The notes beneath the pieces are model-generated. The model did not search any database. It was given only the letters and a program-made list of their open reading frames with translations, and was not told the DNA's origin. The position numbers and the translations under genes were made by a program. A DNA stretch of 43,257 nt from Oscillospiraceae bacterium (GTDB lineage Bacteria > Bacillota > Clostridia > Oscillospirales > Ruminococcaceae): NCBI GenBank assembly GCA_902362965.1, contig CABIYQ010000004.1, forward strand, positions 39,866 through 83,122, read 5' to 3'. Shown here piece after piece: positions 1 through 9,574 of the stretch; within the stretch, counting starts at the first letter, position 1; every line of letters begins with the position of its first letter.

Positions 1-95
1 GAAAAAATTTTGAAAAAAAGTAAGCAAAAAACTTTTAATTCGTCTTTAGTACGATGATATAATATATATAAGACCCGACCAGTTAATTAAACTAA
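1..95 (+). repeat. Partial A-type unit of the dispersed intergenic repeat
   Basis: The first 95 bases carry the shared 5' module of the repeat family (TTTTGAAAAAAAGTAAGC, then a run of A and CTTTTA) followed by a degenerate A-type half (CGTCTTTAGTACGATG, later GACCCGACCAGTTAA, compare GGCTCGACAGGTAAG elsewhere). It lies downstream of serS and is cut by the window edge, so its full extent is unknown. Confidence 0.65.
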
Positions 96-101
96 AATCA
101 A

Positions 102-128
102 GCGCCGAAAATTATAAATCTTCGGCGC
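102..128 (-). terminator. Stem-loop terminator after serS
   Basis: Perfect 8-bp stem GCGCCGAA / TTCGGCGC with an 11-base AT loop, placed just after the serS stop on the minus strand. The bases after the stem (TTGATTTTAG) are only moderately T-rich. It probably ends the parA-parB-serS transcript. Confidence 0.7.
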
Positions 129-134
129 ATTAAA

Positions 135-1406
135 TTATTTAATAATATCAGTACCCATAAACGGTACAAGAGCCTCGGGAATAGTAACGCTTCCGTCTGC
201 ATTTTGATAATTTTCAAGAATAGCCGCAACAGTTCTGCCCACTGCAACACCCGAACCGTTAAGAGTATGAACGAACTGAGCCTTGTCCTTTGGACTGTTC
301 TTAAATCTGATTGCCGCACGTCTTGCCTGATAATCCTCAAAATTAGAACAGCTTGATATCTCAACATATCTGTTATATGATGGCATCCATACTTCAATAT
401 CGTAAGTTTTAGCGCTTGAGAATCCTATATCACCTGTGGAAAGCGCAACAACCCTGTAAGGCAGACCAAGTCCCTGAAGTACTCTTTCTGCGTCGTTTGT
501 AAGCTTTTCAAGTTCGTCGTAAGAGGTTGCCGGATCAACAAATTTTACCAATTCAACCTTGTTAAACTGGTGCTGACGGATAAGACCTCTCTGGTCTCTG
601 CCTGCGCTTCCCGCTTCAGCTCTGAAACATGCGGAATAAGCACAGTACTTGATCGGCAGCTTGTCGCCCGATAAAATTTCATCTCTGTGCATGTTTGTTA
701 CCGGAACTTCAGCAGTCGGTATCAGGAAATAATCGTTGTTTGCAACTCTGAAAGCGTCCTCTTCAAACTTCGGAAGCTGACCTGTGCCCGTCATTGACGC
801 TCTGTTTACCATGTACGGAGGGAGTACTTCCGTATAACCGTTTTCAGTGTGAGTATTGAGGAAATAACTGATTACAGCTCTTTCAAGTCTTGCGCCAAGT
901 CCTTTATAAAAATGAAATCTTGCGCCTGTTACCTTAGCTGCCGTTTCCGGATCAAGTATACCTAAATTTTTACCTATATCCCAGTGCGCAAGCGGTTCAA
1001 AGTCAAACTTTGAAGGCTCTCCCCACTTTCTCAATTCAACATTTTCACTGTCGTCCTTGCCTATAGGAGTAGTTTCAGACGGAATATTCGGGATTCTCAG
1101 TAAAGTATCCCTCTGCTTAGTTTCCAGTTCGCTTATAACTGCATTGTCATTCTTGATTTTTTCAGAAATTTCCTTCATTTCAGCCATAACAGCGTCAGTA
1201 TTTTCACCGTTTTTCTTCATAATCGGAATCTGCTTTGATACCTTATTCTGTTCAGCCTTTAAAGCGTCTGTTTCGGTAGAAAGCTTTCTTCTCTTTTCGT
1301 CAATTTCCAGAATTTCATCAATATAGCTGTCATAGTCGGCATTTCTTGTTTTCAAAGCCGCCTTAACCCTATCCGGATTTTCTCTGATAATTTTAATGTC
1401 AAGCAT
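135..1406 (-). CDS. serS: Seryl-tRNA synthetase
   Basis: Class II aminoacyl-tRNA synthetase that charges tRNA-Ser (and tRNA-Sec where present) in the cytoplasm. 423 residues, the normal family length. The N-terminal ~110 residues are rich in K, E and heptad-like leucines and form the tRNA-binding coiled-coil arm. The catalytic core shows motif 2 ([18 protein letters not shown], about 260-280) and motif 3 near the C-terminus ([18 protein letters not shown]). The ATG follows a good AAAGGAAG ribosome site that overlaps the end of parB, with only 15 bases between the two genes, so serS is probably the last gene of a parA-parB-serS operon. A terminator-like stem follows it. Confidence 0.97.
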   Translation of the reverse strand: MLDIKIIRENPDRVKAALKTRNADYDSYIDEILEIDEKRRKLSTETDALKAEQNKVSKQIPIMKKNGENTDAVMAEMKEISEKIKNDNAVISELETKQRDTLLRIPNIPSETTPIGKDDSENVELRKWGEPSKFDFEPLAHWDIGKNLGILDPETAAKVTGARFHFYKGLGARLERAVISYFLNTHTENGYTEVLPPYMVNRASMTGTGQLPKFEEDAFRVANNDYFLIPTAEVPVTNMHRDEILSGDKLPIKYCAYSACFRAEAGSAGRDQRGLIRQHQFNKVELVKFVDPATSYDELEKLTNDAERVLQGLGLPYRVVALSTGDIGFSSAKTYDIEVWMPSYNRYVEISSCSNFEDYQARRAAIRFKNSPKDKAQFVHTLNGSGVAVGRTVAAILENYQNADGSVTIPEALVPFMGTDIIK

Positions 1407-1421
1407 TTTATTTTACTTCCT

Positions 1422-2255
1422 TTACTTTGATAATTTATCTGCAAGGGCTGACAGATCCTCTTTATCATAAAATTCAAGGATCAATGCCCCTTTATTTTTA
1501 CCGTATTCAACCTTCACCTTTCTGCCCAGAGCATTGTGAAGACCGATTTCCATTTCCTTGAAATAGCTGTCAATACGCTCGTTTGTAACAGCCGTTTTTT
1601 CACCCTTATCACTTGCCATTTTTTCCAAGGATCTTACGTTTATCAGTCCCTGAGCTGCTTTTTTTGCAGCTTCAAGCATTTTTTCTTCATCGTCAAATGC
1701 AAGCAAAGCCTTTCCGTGACCGACCGTAAGCTCGCCGTTTTCAAGCATTTCCAGTACTTCATCAGGCAAAGCCAGCAATCTCATAGCGTTCGCAACGGAA
1801 GAACGGGAACGTCCTACAGTTTTTGCAACGTCCTCCTGAGTCATTCCAAAGGATTCCACAAGCTCGCTGTATCCCTTAGCTTCTTCAACGGGATTAAGAT
1901 TTTCACGCTGTAGATTTTCAATCAGCGCTATCTGCATTGCTTCTAAATCGGATAATTCCTTTATCTGTACCGGAACCTCCGAAAGACCCAGCATTCTTGC
2001 AGCTCTCCACCTGCGTTCACCTGCAACTATCTGATATCCGCTGCCGTACGGTCTTACAAGCAACGGCTGTAAAATACCGTGCTGCTTTATTGATTCCGCA
2101 AGCGCTGAAATTGATTCATCATCAAAATTTTTTCTGGGCTGTTCCCTGTTCGGCTCAATTTCTGTAATTCTCAGTGTCTGACCTGAATCAGTATTTGTTT
2201 TGTTGTCTTCAAAAAGGGCGCTTAAACCTGTGCCCAATCCTCCTTTTGACGCCAT
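1422..2255 (-). CDS. parB: Chromosome partitioning protein ParB (Spo0J)
   Basis: CTP-dependent DNA clamp that loads at parS, spreads along the origin region and recruits SMC. 277 residues. The N-terminal ParB/Srx domain has the CTP-binding box GERRWRAARMLG (about 78-90) and ENLQRENLNPVEEA (about 113-127). A central helix-turn-helix reads GRSRSSVANAMRLLALP, the ParB-type rather than Noc-type recognition helix. The C-terminal ~60 residues would be the dimerisation domain. Its ATG directly abuts the parA stop, giving translational coupling. Two perfect parS palindromes in this window (3172 and 7214) are its expected targets. Confidence 0.96.
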   Translation of the reverse strand: MASKGGLGTGLSALFEDNKTNTDSGQTLRITEIEPNREQPRKNFDDESISALAESIKQHGILQPLLVRPYGSGYQIVAGERRWRAARMLGLSEVPVQIKELSDLEAMQIALIENLQRENLNPVEEAKGYSELVESFGMTQEDVAKTVGRSRSSVANAMRLLALPDEVLEMLENGELTVGHGKALLAFDDEEKMLEAAKKAAQGLINVRSLEKMASDKGEKTAVTNERIDSYFKEMEIGLHNALGRKVKVEYGKNKGALILEFYDKEDLSALADKLSK

Positions 2256-3071
2256 TTACACACCTTCTCTTTTTCTTCCGAATAATTTTTTCTTTTCTTT
2301 CTTTTTCGGAGGTTCTTCATTTAAAATTTCCAGTCCTAAAAGCTCGTAATATTCCGCTCCCTTTGAACTTTTATCATAGTACATTACCGGTTTTCCGTGA
2401 CTGGGAGCTTCTGAAAGTCTTACATTTCTCGGAATTTTAGTCTTAAAAATCTTACCCGGAAAATACTTTTCAACTTCTTCCACAACCTGTCCGCTGACAT
2501 TAAGTCTCGGATCAAACATTGTAAACAGAATTCCTTCAATATCAATAGTCGGATTATACTTTGTCTTTACAATTTTTATAGTTTCCATAAGCTGACTAAG
2601 TCCCTCAAGAGCAAAAAACTCAGCCTGCATGGGAACAATAATTCTGTCGCATGCCACCAGTCCGTTTATAGTTATAAGACTAAGAGACGGAGGACAATCA
2701 ATAAATATAAAATCATAATCCAATCGGCAGGTAAGAAGCTGCATTTTCAGTCTGTTCATTCGGTCATCAATATTTATCATTTCTACTTCACCGCCTGCAA
2801 GGGCGGAAGTAGCCGGAACTATACTGACATTTTTAAATTCGGTTCTAATAATAGTATCCTGAATTCTCGCCTGACCGATCAAAACGTCGTATGAAGAGTA
2901 TTCAATGGATTTTTTTCTGATTCCAAGACCTGTCGTAGTATTTCCCTGTGCGTCTATATCAATGCACAGCACTCTCTTATCCCTAGAACCAAGATAAGCC
3001 GCAAGATTTACAACGGTGGTAGACTTTCCCACACCGCCTTTCTGATTTGCAACTGCATAGACCTTTCCCAT
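2256..3071 (-). CDS. parA: ParA-family segregation ATPase (Soj)
   Basis: Deviant Walker ATPase that partners ParB in origin segregation and, in Bacillus, modulates DnaA activity. 271 residues. The Walker A' motif KGGVGKSTTVVNLA lies near residues 10-24, followed by DIDAQGNTT (about 40) and FIDCPPSL (about 125). The last ~18 residues are strongly basic (PPKKKEKKKLFGRKREGV), a longer lysine-rich tail than in many Soj proteins and perhaps an extra DNA-binding extension. The ATG has a GGAGGAAA ribosome site 5-6 bases upstream. A sigma-A-like promoter and a parS site lie directly upstream, so ParB could affect the operon's expression. Confidence 0.96.
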   Translation of the reverse strand: MGKVYAVANQKGGVGKSTTVVNLAAYLGSRDKRVLCIDIDAQGNTTTGLGIRKKSIEYSSYDVLIGQARIQDTIIRTEFKNVSIVPATSALAGGEVEMINIDDRMNRLKMQLLTCRLDYDFIFIDCPPSLSLITINGLVACDRIIVPMQAEFFALEGLSQLMETIKIVKTKYNPTIDIEGILFTMFDPRLNVSGQVVEEVEKYFPGKIFKTKIPRNVRLSEAPSHGKPVMYYDKSSKGAEYYELLGLEILNEEPPKKKEKKKLFGRKREGV

Positions 3072-3102
3072 TGAATTTCCTCCTTTTTCAGTACTATATT
3101 AA

Positions 3103-3131
3103 ATTATACCACTTTCCTTCTCTCCTGTAAA
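3103..3131 (-). promoter_or_regulatory. Promoter of the parA-parB-serS operon
   Basis: Read on the minus strand: TTTACA (3126-3131), 17-base spacer, TATAAT (3103-3108), about 32 bases before the parA ATG. It is a near-consensus housekeeping promoter. Confidence 0.75.
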
Positions 3132-3171
3132 GATATTTAAAGATTTTTTGTTGATTATTTGTATAAAAAAA

Positions 3172-3187
3172 TGTTCCACGTGGAACA
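3172..3187. promoter_or_regulatory. parS site 1
   Basis: The 16-bp perfect palindrome TGTTCCACGTGGAACA matches the bacterial parS core (Bacillus consensus TGTTNCACGTGAAACA). It sits about 40 bp upstream of the parA -35 box. An identical copy occurs at 7214. Confidence 0.95.
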
Positions 3188-3600
3188 CTCCGCTTTTTGA
3201 AAAAAGCTTGGCAAAAACTTTTATGCCGATTTTCATTAATTCAAAACATTTTTTTAAAGACTCACAAAGTTACTTTTGCAAAGAATAAAAATTTTTATTT
3301 CGAATTTCATAAACTTAACTTTCATTTTAAAGACTCGTAAAGCAACTTTTGAAAAAGCTGACAAAATTTTTTTATTTGTCATTTTCTTTGCTTGTGCAAA
3401 GAAAATAACGAAAAGAAACACCCTTCTTTCTTTGTTCACACAAAAGAAAGAAGCAAAGAAATGTAACGACTGCGTAACCCTTTCAAATTATCACGCAAGG
3501 TACTATCCCATAACTGTGCTGAGACATATCTTCTACTTGCGTTCTCTATTTAACTTCACCCATCTTACTTGGTTGTGAATTTTAAAGGTCAGGTCTCTTG
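3188..3600 (-). repeat. Long hairpin-rich repeat, copy L1 (divergent)
   Basis: A diverged copy of the long repeat also found at 13.8, 15.9, 18.2 and 20.8 kb, here in reverse orientation, matching its minus-strand neighbours noc and parA. On the minus strand it shows the conserved core (TATGTCTCAG, AGTACCTTGCGTGATAATTT), the hairpin built on GAACAAAGAAAGAAG, and a perfect 10-bp hairpin ATTTTCTTTG/CAAAGAAAAT (3381-3390 with 3397-3406). It ends near 3188 in the shared terminal module (GCATAAAAGTTTTTGCC on the minus strand). The 5' third seen in the other copies is missing. I see no gene between 3071 and 3664. Confidence 0.8.
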
Positions 3601-3663
3601 TTGGTTTCCGTCATAAAAATTTGGTTAAGCTCTATATAAAAGCTTAACCATTTTAAAATTATC

Positions 3664-4497
3664 TTAAAAATTCTTATTTCCATTCATTATTGGAATTTTA
3701 ACCCTATACTCTATATAGTCCTCATTTTGAATTTTTTTAGAATCCGCAGGAATTCCTGCCGCCTTCATAGTTTCTACTGCTTTGTTAATAGTATTTACAA
3801 ATATCTTCACATTCTGAAAAACCTTACTTCTTTTTCTATAGCTTTCCTTATCCTTTGCCTTTCCTATGTACTCGTCTATTGCCTGTTCAGTACGCTCAAC
3901 ATTCAGATTAAACTTTATCACCCTATTGATGATTTCCAGACGCTCTTCCTTACTTCCCAGTCTTAATAATGCTCTTGCATGTCTTTCCGTAAGATTAAAT
4001 TTTGTTATAAGCTCCTTTTCTTCATCACTCAGCTTTAAAATTCTAAGCTTATTTGCTATTGTAGACTGTGCTTTTCCAAGCTTTAGAGCAGCGTCCTCCT
4101 GCGTCATACCATAATAGCTGATAAGCTTTTCAATTGCGTTTGCTTCGTCAAAAAAAGACAGATCCTGACGCTGAATATTTTCAACTAATGCCAAAACAGC
4201 GCTTGTCCGGGCGGAAATATCCAATATAATACACGGCACATATCTCAGCTGTACCAGCTTTGCCGCACGCAGTCGTCTTTCCCCGGCAATCAGTTCGTAT
4301 CCCCTATCAACTTTTCTCACCGAAAGAGGCTGTAAAATACCGTTTTGACAAATACTTTCTGCCAGTGAACTTATATCGTTGTAATCAAATTCCGTTCTAG
4401 GCTGATGAGGATTCGGAACTATTTCAGATATAGGGATCTGTACTACACGATTTTCTTCTTTTTCTTTCTCCTTTGTAAAATTTAAAAATGCTGCCAT
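3664..4497 (-). CDS. noc: Nucleoid occlusion protein Noc (ParB paralogue)
   Basis: Second ParB-family protein, 277 residues from the chosen start. In Bacillus, Noc binds its own sites, is CTP-gated, attaches DNA to the membrane and blocks Z-ring assembly over the nucleoid. The recognition helix is Noc-like (LGKAQSTIANKLRILKL), unlike the nearby ParB (GRSRSSVANAMRLL). The GERRLRAAKL CTP box is present. The short N-terminus AAFLNFTKEKEKE could be the membrane-targeting amphipathic segment. An upstream in-frame start would add 35 residues, but it crosses the rsmG terminator and lacks a ribosome site; the ATG at 4497 follows GGAAAGGAAG. Position next to rsmG/mnmG supports noc. Confidence 0.88.
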   Translation of the reverse strand: MAAFLNFTKEKEKEENRVVQIPISEIVPNPHQPRTEFDYNDISSLAESICQNGILQPLSVRKVDRGYELIAGERRLRAAKLVQLRYVPCIILDISARTSAVLALVENIQRQDLSFFDEANAIEKLISYYGMTQEDAALKLGKAQSTIANKLRILKLSDEEKELITKFNLTERHARALLRLGSKEERLEIINRVIKFNLNVERTEQAIDEYIGKAKDKESYRKRSKVFQNVKIFVNTINKAVETMKAAGIPADSKKIQNEDYIEYRVKIPIMNGNKNF

Positions 4498-4557
4498 ATT
4501 TAACTTCCTTTCCTTTTGATACTTTAATTTTACCTTATAAGGGAAATTATTTCCACA

Positions 4558-4592
4558 CAAAAATTCCCCTTTTAATATAAATAAAAGGGGAA
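4558..4592 (-). terminator. Terminator after rsmG
   Basis: Stem CCCCTTTT (4566-4573) / AAAAGGGG (4583-4590), extendable by two A-T pairs, followed on the minus strand by AATTTTTG. It separates the mnmE-mnmG-rsmG genes from noc. Confidence 0.85.
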
Positions 4593-4614
4593 AATACGGC
4601 ATTATTTTTTAATT

Positions 4615-5319
4615 TTATAGAGGCTTGTTCTTTATCTGACTGCTGTTTCTGGGATATTTTAATGAAGTCTGCGATATTTTTTCAACAATAAAAAGCTTTC
4701 GTTGTTCAAAACCATTGAGCTTGTAATCAATTTCGTCTGAAACCTTTCCGCCCATTGTTTTTATTGCATTTCCTGCGTTTTTTATACTTTCCCCCGGACC
4801 TTTAAGAGCAGCAAAAATTCCGCCTTTTTTTACAAATCCCATACAATACTCGCAAAGCACCGGCATAGCCGCAACGGCTCTTGCCGTAGCAACATCAAAC
4901 TTTTCTCTGTACATCACATTTTTAGCAGCGTCCTCTGCTCTCGAATGCACTGTTATAACTTTTATTCCAAGTCTTTCACAAAGCTCGTCAAGGAATTTTA
5001 TCCGCTTGTTCAGACTATCAAGAAGAGTAATACTGATATCTTCCCTGTATAGCTTTAGAGGTACAGACGGAAATCCTGCCCCTGTTCCAACGTCTATAAG
5101 AGATGCCTTTTCAGGTATTTTTGCATATTTTGACAGCAGAATACTGTCCAGAAAATGCTTGACCCACACTTCCTCACACTCAGTAATAGCGGTCAAGTTA
5201 ACTTTTTTATTATACTCAATTAAAAATTCATAATAAATGCACAGCTTTTCATGGAGCTTTTCAGAATACTCCAGACCGTTTTCCACAAACAGCTCTTCAC
5301 ATTGTTTAAAACTTACCAT
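4615..5319 (-). CDS. rsmG: 16S rRNA m7G527 methyltransferase RsmG (GidB)
   Basis: SAM-dependent methyltransferase that makes N7-methyl-G527 in 16S rRNA. 234 residues, typical of the family. The SAM loop [15 protein letters not shown] lies around residues 76-90, with [16 protein letters not shown] just after it and ATARAVA (about 143-149) typical of RsmG. Its ATG lies inside the 3' end of mnmG (14-base overlap), so the two are translationally coupled. The last ~20 residues ([16 protein letters not shown]) are a basic tail. Confidence 0.96.
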   Translation of the reverse strand: MVSFKQCEELFVENGLEYSEKLHEKLCIYYEFLIEYNKKVNLTAITECEEVWVKHFLDSILLSKYAKIPEKASLIDVGTGAGFPSVPLKLYREDISITLLDSLNKRIKFLDELCERLGIKVITVHSRAEDAAKNVMYREKFDVATARAVAAMPVLCEYCMGFVKKGGIFAALKGPGESIKNAGNAIKTMGGKVSDEIDYKLNGFEQRKLFIVEKISQTSLKYPRNSSQIKNKPL

Positions 5320-7195
5320 TTAATCTCCCCTGTTGCTCAAGCCATACTGCCAAAACTGAAGCGTCTGCCGGAGAAACTCCGGAAATTCTCGAAGCCTGAC
5401 CAATATTTTCAGGCTTTTGTTTATTTAACTTTTCAATTGCTTCAAGTCTCAGTCCCCGAATATTACTGTAATCAAGGTCTGAAGGCAATTTTTTTGACTC
5501 CATTTTTCTCATTATTTCAATTTGTTCCATCTGCTTTGCAATATATCCCTCATACTTGATCTGCAATTCCACCTGTTCCCGTACTTCAAAATCAAGTTCA
5601 GGTCTTTCCGTGTCAAATTCAGCCAGCATATCATATCCAAGCTGAGGACGTCTTATAAGATCTGCAAGCTTACAGCCTGTATTCAAAGACGCAGTACCCT
5701 TTTCTTCAAGGAACCTGTTAAGCTTATCAGACGGTGCAATATTAAGTTTTCTAACACGCTTTATCTCGTTTTCGGTATCAGAAATCTTTTTTTGAAGTCT
5801 GTCATAACGCTCCTGCGAAATAAGACCGATTTTATAACCAATCGGAGTAAGTCGTTGATCGGCATTGTCCTGACGCAGAACAAGACGGTATTCGCTTCGT
5901 GAAGTCATCATTCTGTAAGGATCAGCACAGCCTTTTGTCACAAGATCGTCCACAAGAGTACCGATATATGAGCTTGCCCTGTCGAGTATCATAGGCTCTC
6001 TGCCCTGTATTTTCAGTGCGGCATTCACTCCCGCAACCATTCCCTGAGCCGCCGCTTCTTCATATCCGGAACTGCCATTAAACTGTCCCGCACCGTAAAG
6101 ACCCTCCAGATTTTTAAATTCAAGAGTTGATCTCATCTGTACCGGATCGCAGCAATCATACTCTATAGCGTATGCAGGACGCATAATTTCTACATTTTCC
6201 AGTCCTTTTATTGTTCGCAGAAACGCCAACTGAACGTCCTCAGGAAGCGAGGACGACATACCCTGCAAATAGTATTCATCGGTATCCAGACCCATTGGTT
6301 CAACAAAAAGCTGATGTCTTTCCTTATCGGCAAATCTTACGATTTTGTCCTCAATTGACGGACAATATCTCGGTCCCACACCCTCAATTCTTCCGGAATA
6401 TAAAGGCGATCTGTGAAGATTGTCAAGGATTACCTTGTGAGTCCGGGCATTGGTATATGTAACATAGCATGAAACAATATTTTCCATTTTAGACTGGTCA
6501 GTCTCAAAGGAAAAAGGTACGATATGCTCGTCACCGTCCTGTTTTTCCATTTTTTCAAAATCAATACTGCGTTTATGCACCCTGCACGGTGTTCCGGTCT
6601 TGAATCTGCGTATTTCAATCCCGTTTTTTCTAAGACTTTCAGACAAAACAGTAGAAGGCAAAGCAGCGTCCGGACCGCTTTCATAGGACTCCTCACCAAT
6701 ATGTATCTTCCCTTTAAGATATGTACCTGTTGCTATAATCACCGCTTTTACCTTGTATTCAGCGCCAAGCTTTGTCCGTATACCGCAGACACTTTTATTT
6801 TCTGTCAGTATTTCAGCCACTTCACCCTGTTTAATAAAAAGGTTTTCCTGAGCCTCGCATACTTTTTTCATGTACTCATGATATCTCATTCTATCCGCCT
6901 GAACTCTAAGACTATGCACCGCAGGACCTTTTCCTTTATTAAGCATGCGGCTCTGAATAAAGCATTTATCTGCCGCCTTACCCATTTCACCGCCCAGAGC
7001 GTCAATTTCACGTACCAAATGTCCCTTTGCGGTACCGCCTATTGACGGATTGCATGGCATATTAGCGATCTGGTCAAGTGAAATTGTAAAAAGTACTGTT
7101 TTACAGCCAAGTCTTGCAGACGCAAGTGCCGCCTCAACTCCGGCGTGACCGCCGCCCACAACGGCGACGTCAAATTCTCCCATAAAATAACTCAT
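5306..7195 (-). CDS. mnmG: tRNA U34 carboxymethylaminomethyl-modification enzyme MnmG (GidA)
   Basis: FAD enzyme that, with MnmE, installs the (carboxymethyl)aminomethyl group on wobble uridine 34 of several tRNAs. 629 residues, full family length. The N-terminal Rossmann FAD motif is [19 protein letters not shown] (about 12-30). The family signatures [21 protein letters not shown] (about 49-70) and [15 protein letters not shown] (about 269-284) are visible. The C-terminal helical MnmE-binding domain includes [17 protein letters not shown]. An ATG after GGTGA is used; a second in-frame ATG four codons later is also possible. It follows mnmE with a parS site in the short gap. Confidence 0.97.
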   Translation of the reverse strand: MSYFMGEFDVAVVGGGHAGVEAALASARLGCKTVLFTISLDQIANMPCNPSIGGTAKGHLVREIDALGGEMGKAADKCFIQSRMLNKGKGPAVHSLRVQADRMRYHEYMKKVCEAQENLFIKQGEVAEILTENKSVCGIRTKLGAEYKVKAVIIATGTYLKGKIHIGEESYESGPDAALPSTVLSESLRKNGIEIRRFKTGTPCRVHKRSIDFEKMEKQDGDEHIVPFSFETDQSKMENIVSCYVTYTNARTHKVILDNLHRSPLYSGRIEGVGPRYCPSIEDKIVRFADKERHQLFVEPMGLDTDEYYLQGMSSSLPEDVQLAFLRTIKGLENVEIMRPAYAIEYDCCDPVQMRSTLEFKNLEGLYGAGQFNGSSGYEEAAAQGMVAGVNAALKIQGREPMILDRASSYIGTLVDDLVTKGCADPYRMMTSRSEYRLVLRQDNADQRLTPIGYKIGLISQERYDRLQKKISDTENEIKRVRKLNIAPSDKLNRFLEEKGTASLNTGCKLADLIRRPQLGYDMLAEFDTERPELDFEVREQVELQIKYEGYIAKQMEQIEIMRKMESKKLPSDLDYSNIRGLRLEAIEKLNKQKPENIGQASRISGVSPADASVLAVWLEQQGRLNGKF

Positions 7196-7213
7196 ATAAT
7201 CACCATATTTAAA

Positions 7214-7229
7214 TGTTCCACGTGGAACA
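7214..7229. promoter_or_regulatory. parS site 2
   Basis: A second TGTTCCACGTGGAACA, identical to the copy at 3172 and about 4 kb nearer the origin. It lies in the 51-bp gap between mnmE and mnmG. Confidence 0.95.
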
Positions 7230-7246
7230 TTTTTCTTTAATTAATC

Positions 7247-8611
7247 TTATTTTCCTACACAAAATCTTGAAAACACGTCGTCTATGACCTTTTCCGAGGA
7301 CTTCTCCCCTGTCAATTCCATTAAATTGTCCGCCGCACTTTCCAGCATAACCGTTACAGCGTCCAGCATTTCACCGTTTTCAAGTATCGTTTTTGCTTCG
7401 ATTGTATTTGAAAGAGCCTTTTCAATACAATTTTTTTGTCTCTCATTTGCTATAATACCATCGCTTGCTTCAGACTTGTCATATAAAAACATATCTTCAA
7501 GAATCTTTTGCAGTCTTTCTATTCCCTCATCATTTTTCGCAGAGATCTCAACGATATTTTTGAAATTTGAATAAATAAAATCTTTATCAATCTTTGTTTC
7601 CCCGTCAATTTTATTTATCACTGCTATACAATTTTTATTTTTTAGCTTTTCAATAATTTCAAAATCTTTAGGCTCAAGTTCCGAAGTACTGTCAAAAACC
7701 GCAAGAATCAAATCTGCTTCATCAATTTTTTTGTAGGCAATATCTACGCCCATACTCTCAATAATGTCGTCTGTTTCTCTAATTCCCGCAGTATCCGAAA
7801 GACGCAGCGTAAGTTCTCCTATTCTTACATTTTCCTCAATTATATCACGGGTAGTACCTGCGATATCGGTAACGATACTTCTCTGATAACCGCTTAGACA
7901 ATTCATAAGAGTTGACTTACCAACATTTGGCTTACCACATATTACAGTATTAATACCTTCCCTGACAATTCTTCCATGTTCATAGGTATCTAAAGTTTTA
8001 GTTAAATCTTTTACCACTCTATCTATCTGCACTCCCAAAACTTCCGGTTTTACTTCCGGAACGTCCTCTTCAGGAAAGTCTGCCCAAGCTGCAAGGTCTG
8101 CGAGAATATTTACAATACCTTCTTTAATTTTATTTATTCGTCGGAATACCGCACCGTCTTTCAGAGCGTTTGCATATCTAAGCTGACTTTCTCCGCCCGA
8201 GCTTATTATGTCCATTACTGCCTCTGCCTGAGTCAATGACATTTTACCGTTTAAAAATGCTCTTTTTGTAAATTCTCCGCCTTGTGCCGGTTCTGCACCA
8301 TATTTATATATCATTCTTAATATTTTTTTAGTAATATATCTTCCGCCATGACATGATACTTCAACAACATCTTCCCCAGTATAGCTTTTGGGATTTCTGA
8401 ATACTGTCAATACTACATCATCTATTTTTTCATTATTATCATTAATGATTTGTCCGTATGCACAGGTATAACCGTCCATTTGAGAGGGCGCTTTTCCGGC
8501 GTAATTTTTAAAGATTTTGTCAGCTATTTCAAGAGATTTTTCACCGGAAATACGTATAACAGAAATTCCTCCCACAGCGTCAGGAGTAGCAACAGCGGCT
8601 ATAGTCGACAT
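7247..8611 (-). CDS. mnmE: tRNA modification GTPase MnmE (TrmE)
   Basis: GTPase partner of MnmG in wobble-uridine modification. 454 residues from the ATG at 8611, which follows GTGAGGTG; the open frame runs 11 codons further upstream without a ribosome site. The N-terminal tetrahydrofolate-binding domain begins MSTIAAVATPDAVGGISVIR. The inserted G domain shows GKPNVGKSTLMNCL (about 227-240), the DTAG switch II motif (LSDTAGIRETDD) and NKID. The C-terminus FSRFCVGK carries the catalytic C-x-G-K motif typical of MnmE. Confidence 0.97.
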   Translation of the reverse strand: MSTIAAVATPDAVGGISVIRISGEKSLEIADKIFKNYAGKAPSQMDGYTCAYGQIINDNNEKIDDVVLTVFRNPKSYTGEDVVEVSCHGGRYITKKILRMIYKYGAEPAQGGEFTKRAFLNGKMSLTQAEAVMDIISSGGESQLRYANALKDGAVFRRINKIKEGIVNILADLAAWADFPEEDVPEVKPEVLGVQIDRVVKDLTKTLDTYEHGRIVREGINTVICGKPNVGKSTLMNCLSGYQRSIVTDIAGTTRDIIEENVRIGELTLRLSDTAGIRETDDIIESMGVDIAYKKIDEADLILAVFDSTSELEPKDFEIIEKLKNKNCIAVINKIDGETKIDKDFIYSNFKNIVEISAKNDEGIERLQKILEDMFLYDKSEASDGIIANERQKNCIEKALSNTIEAKTILENGEMLDAVTVMLESAADNLMELTGEKSSEKVIDDVFSRFCVGK

Positions 8612-8636
8612 AAACAACACCTCACAAAATAAAACA

Positions 8637-8653
8637 GGCGGCACAAGGCCGCC
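8637..8653 (-). terminator. GC-rich hairpin between khpB and mnmE
   Basis: Perfect 6-bp GGCGGC/GCCGCC stem with a 5-base loop, followed on the minus strand by TGTTTTATTTT. It looks like a weak terminator or attenuator after khpB, which would partly separate mnmE-mnmG-rsmG from the rpmH-yidC genes. Confidence 0.6.
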
Positions 8654-8673
8654 ATGAAATTAATTTGGCTTTA

Positions 8674-9543
8674 TTAAAGCTCAATCTTTCCGTAAAGCCC
8701 CGCATTGATATCGTCTTCAGGCTTTGGTTTTTTATAATCTTTTTCAAAACTGGTTTTATAATCAAACGACATAGGTTCATCAATTTTTTTATTATTATCA
8801 TTACCGCTTTTTCTGCGCTTATTATTATATTTTCTGGGATTATCCGAAGCTATAACAATTTTTCTGTAAGGCTCTTCCCCGATGGACTTTGAATTTACGC
8901 CTTCTATTTTAGAAACAACCGAATGAATAATTCTTCTTTCATACGGATTCATCGGTTCTAAAACAGTTGATTTACCGGTTTTCAGAGCTTTTTCACTTAT
9001 TCTTTCAGCCAGACCTTTAAGAGTTTCTTCTCTTTTTTCACGGTATCCGCAGCTATCCAGAGAAACTCTGATATAATCTCCTTCAATTCTGTTTGCAACC
9101 AGTGAGGAAAGGTACTGCAAAGCGTCGAGAGTCTCCCCTCTTCTGCCGATCACCGCACCTGATCCCTTGCTGTCAATATCGGCAAAAATTCCGGTTTCAA
9201 CAGTAGTAATAGAGATATCATGTTCAATTCCCATTTTATCAAGTACTTTATCAAGATAATTTCTGCATGCGTCCATTTTAGTTTTTTCGACCAGTTCTTT
9301 TCTTTTCACGTCCATATAATCGGGACCCAGGTCGTCAGGCTCGTTATATCCTGCCCAAACTTTAGCTTCAGTTTTAATTTTACCGAAAAAGCCTTTTTTA
9401 ACGTCCTCAATAACCTTAAATTTTATATCTTTCAGAGGTATCTGAAAATCGTCCGCAGCCTTTCTCTTAGCATCTTCAATCGACTTTCCCGTAAAAACGC
9501 CGCATTTGTCCATAGGGACCATTTCTACTATTTCATCTGCCAT
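8674..9543 (-). CDS. khpB: RNA-binding protein KhpB (Jag, SpoIIIJ-associated)
   Basis: Jag/EloR-type RNA-binding protein, encoded next to YidC in most Firmicutes and linked to cell elongation and sporulation. 289 residues. An N-terminal Jag_N domain (about 10-60, FTGKSIEDAKRKAADDFQIP) is followed by a linker, a KH domain with the GxxG loop VIGRRGETLDALQYL (about 137-151) and an R3H domain (MNPYERRIIHSVVSKI, about 200-215). The last ~50 residues are charged and low-complexity (KYNNKRRKSGNDNNKK) and extend beyond the usual end. The gap of about 31 bases after yidC suggests cotranscription. Confidence 0.93.
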   Translation of the reverse strand: MADEIVEMVPMDKCGVFTGKSIEDAKRKAADDFQIPLKDIKFKVIEDVKKGFFGKIKTEAKVWAGYNEPDDLGPDYMDVKRKELVEKTKMDACRNYLDKVLDKMGIEHDISITTVETGIFADIDSKGSGAVIGRRGETLDALQYLSSLVANRIEGDYIRVSLDSCGYREKREETLKGLAERISEKALKTGKSTVLEPMNPYERRIIHSVVSKIEGVNSKSIGEEPYRKIVIASDNPRKYNNKRRKSGNDNNKKIDEPMSFDYKTSFEKDYKKPKPEDDINAGLYGKIEL

Positions 9544-9574
9544 TTTCTTTTAACTCTCCTTTCAGCGCCCGTAC

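Noticed and set aside
4497..4560. Noc-binding site (ATTTCCCGGGAAAT)
   Set aside because: GGGAAAT and ATTTCC halves occur upstream of noc but in the opposite arrangement; no true copy was found by eye in the window.
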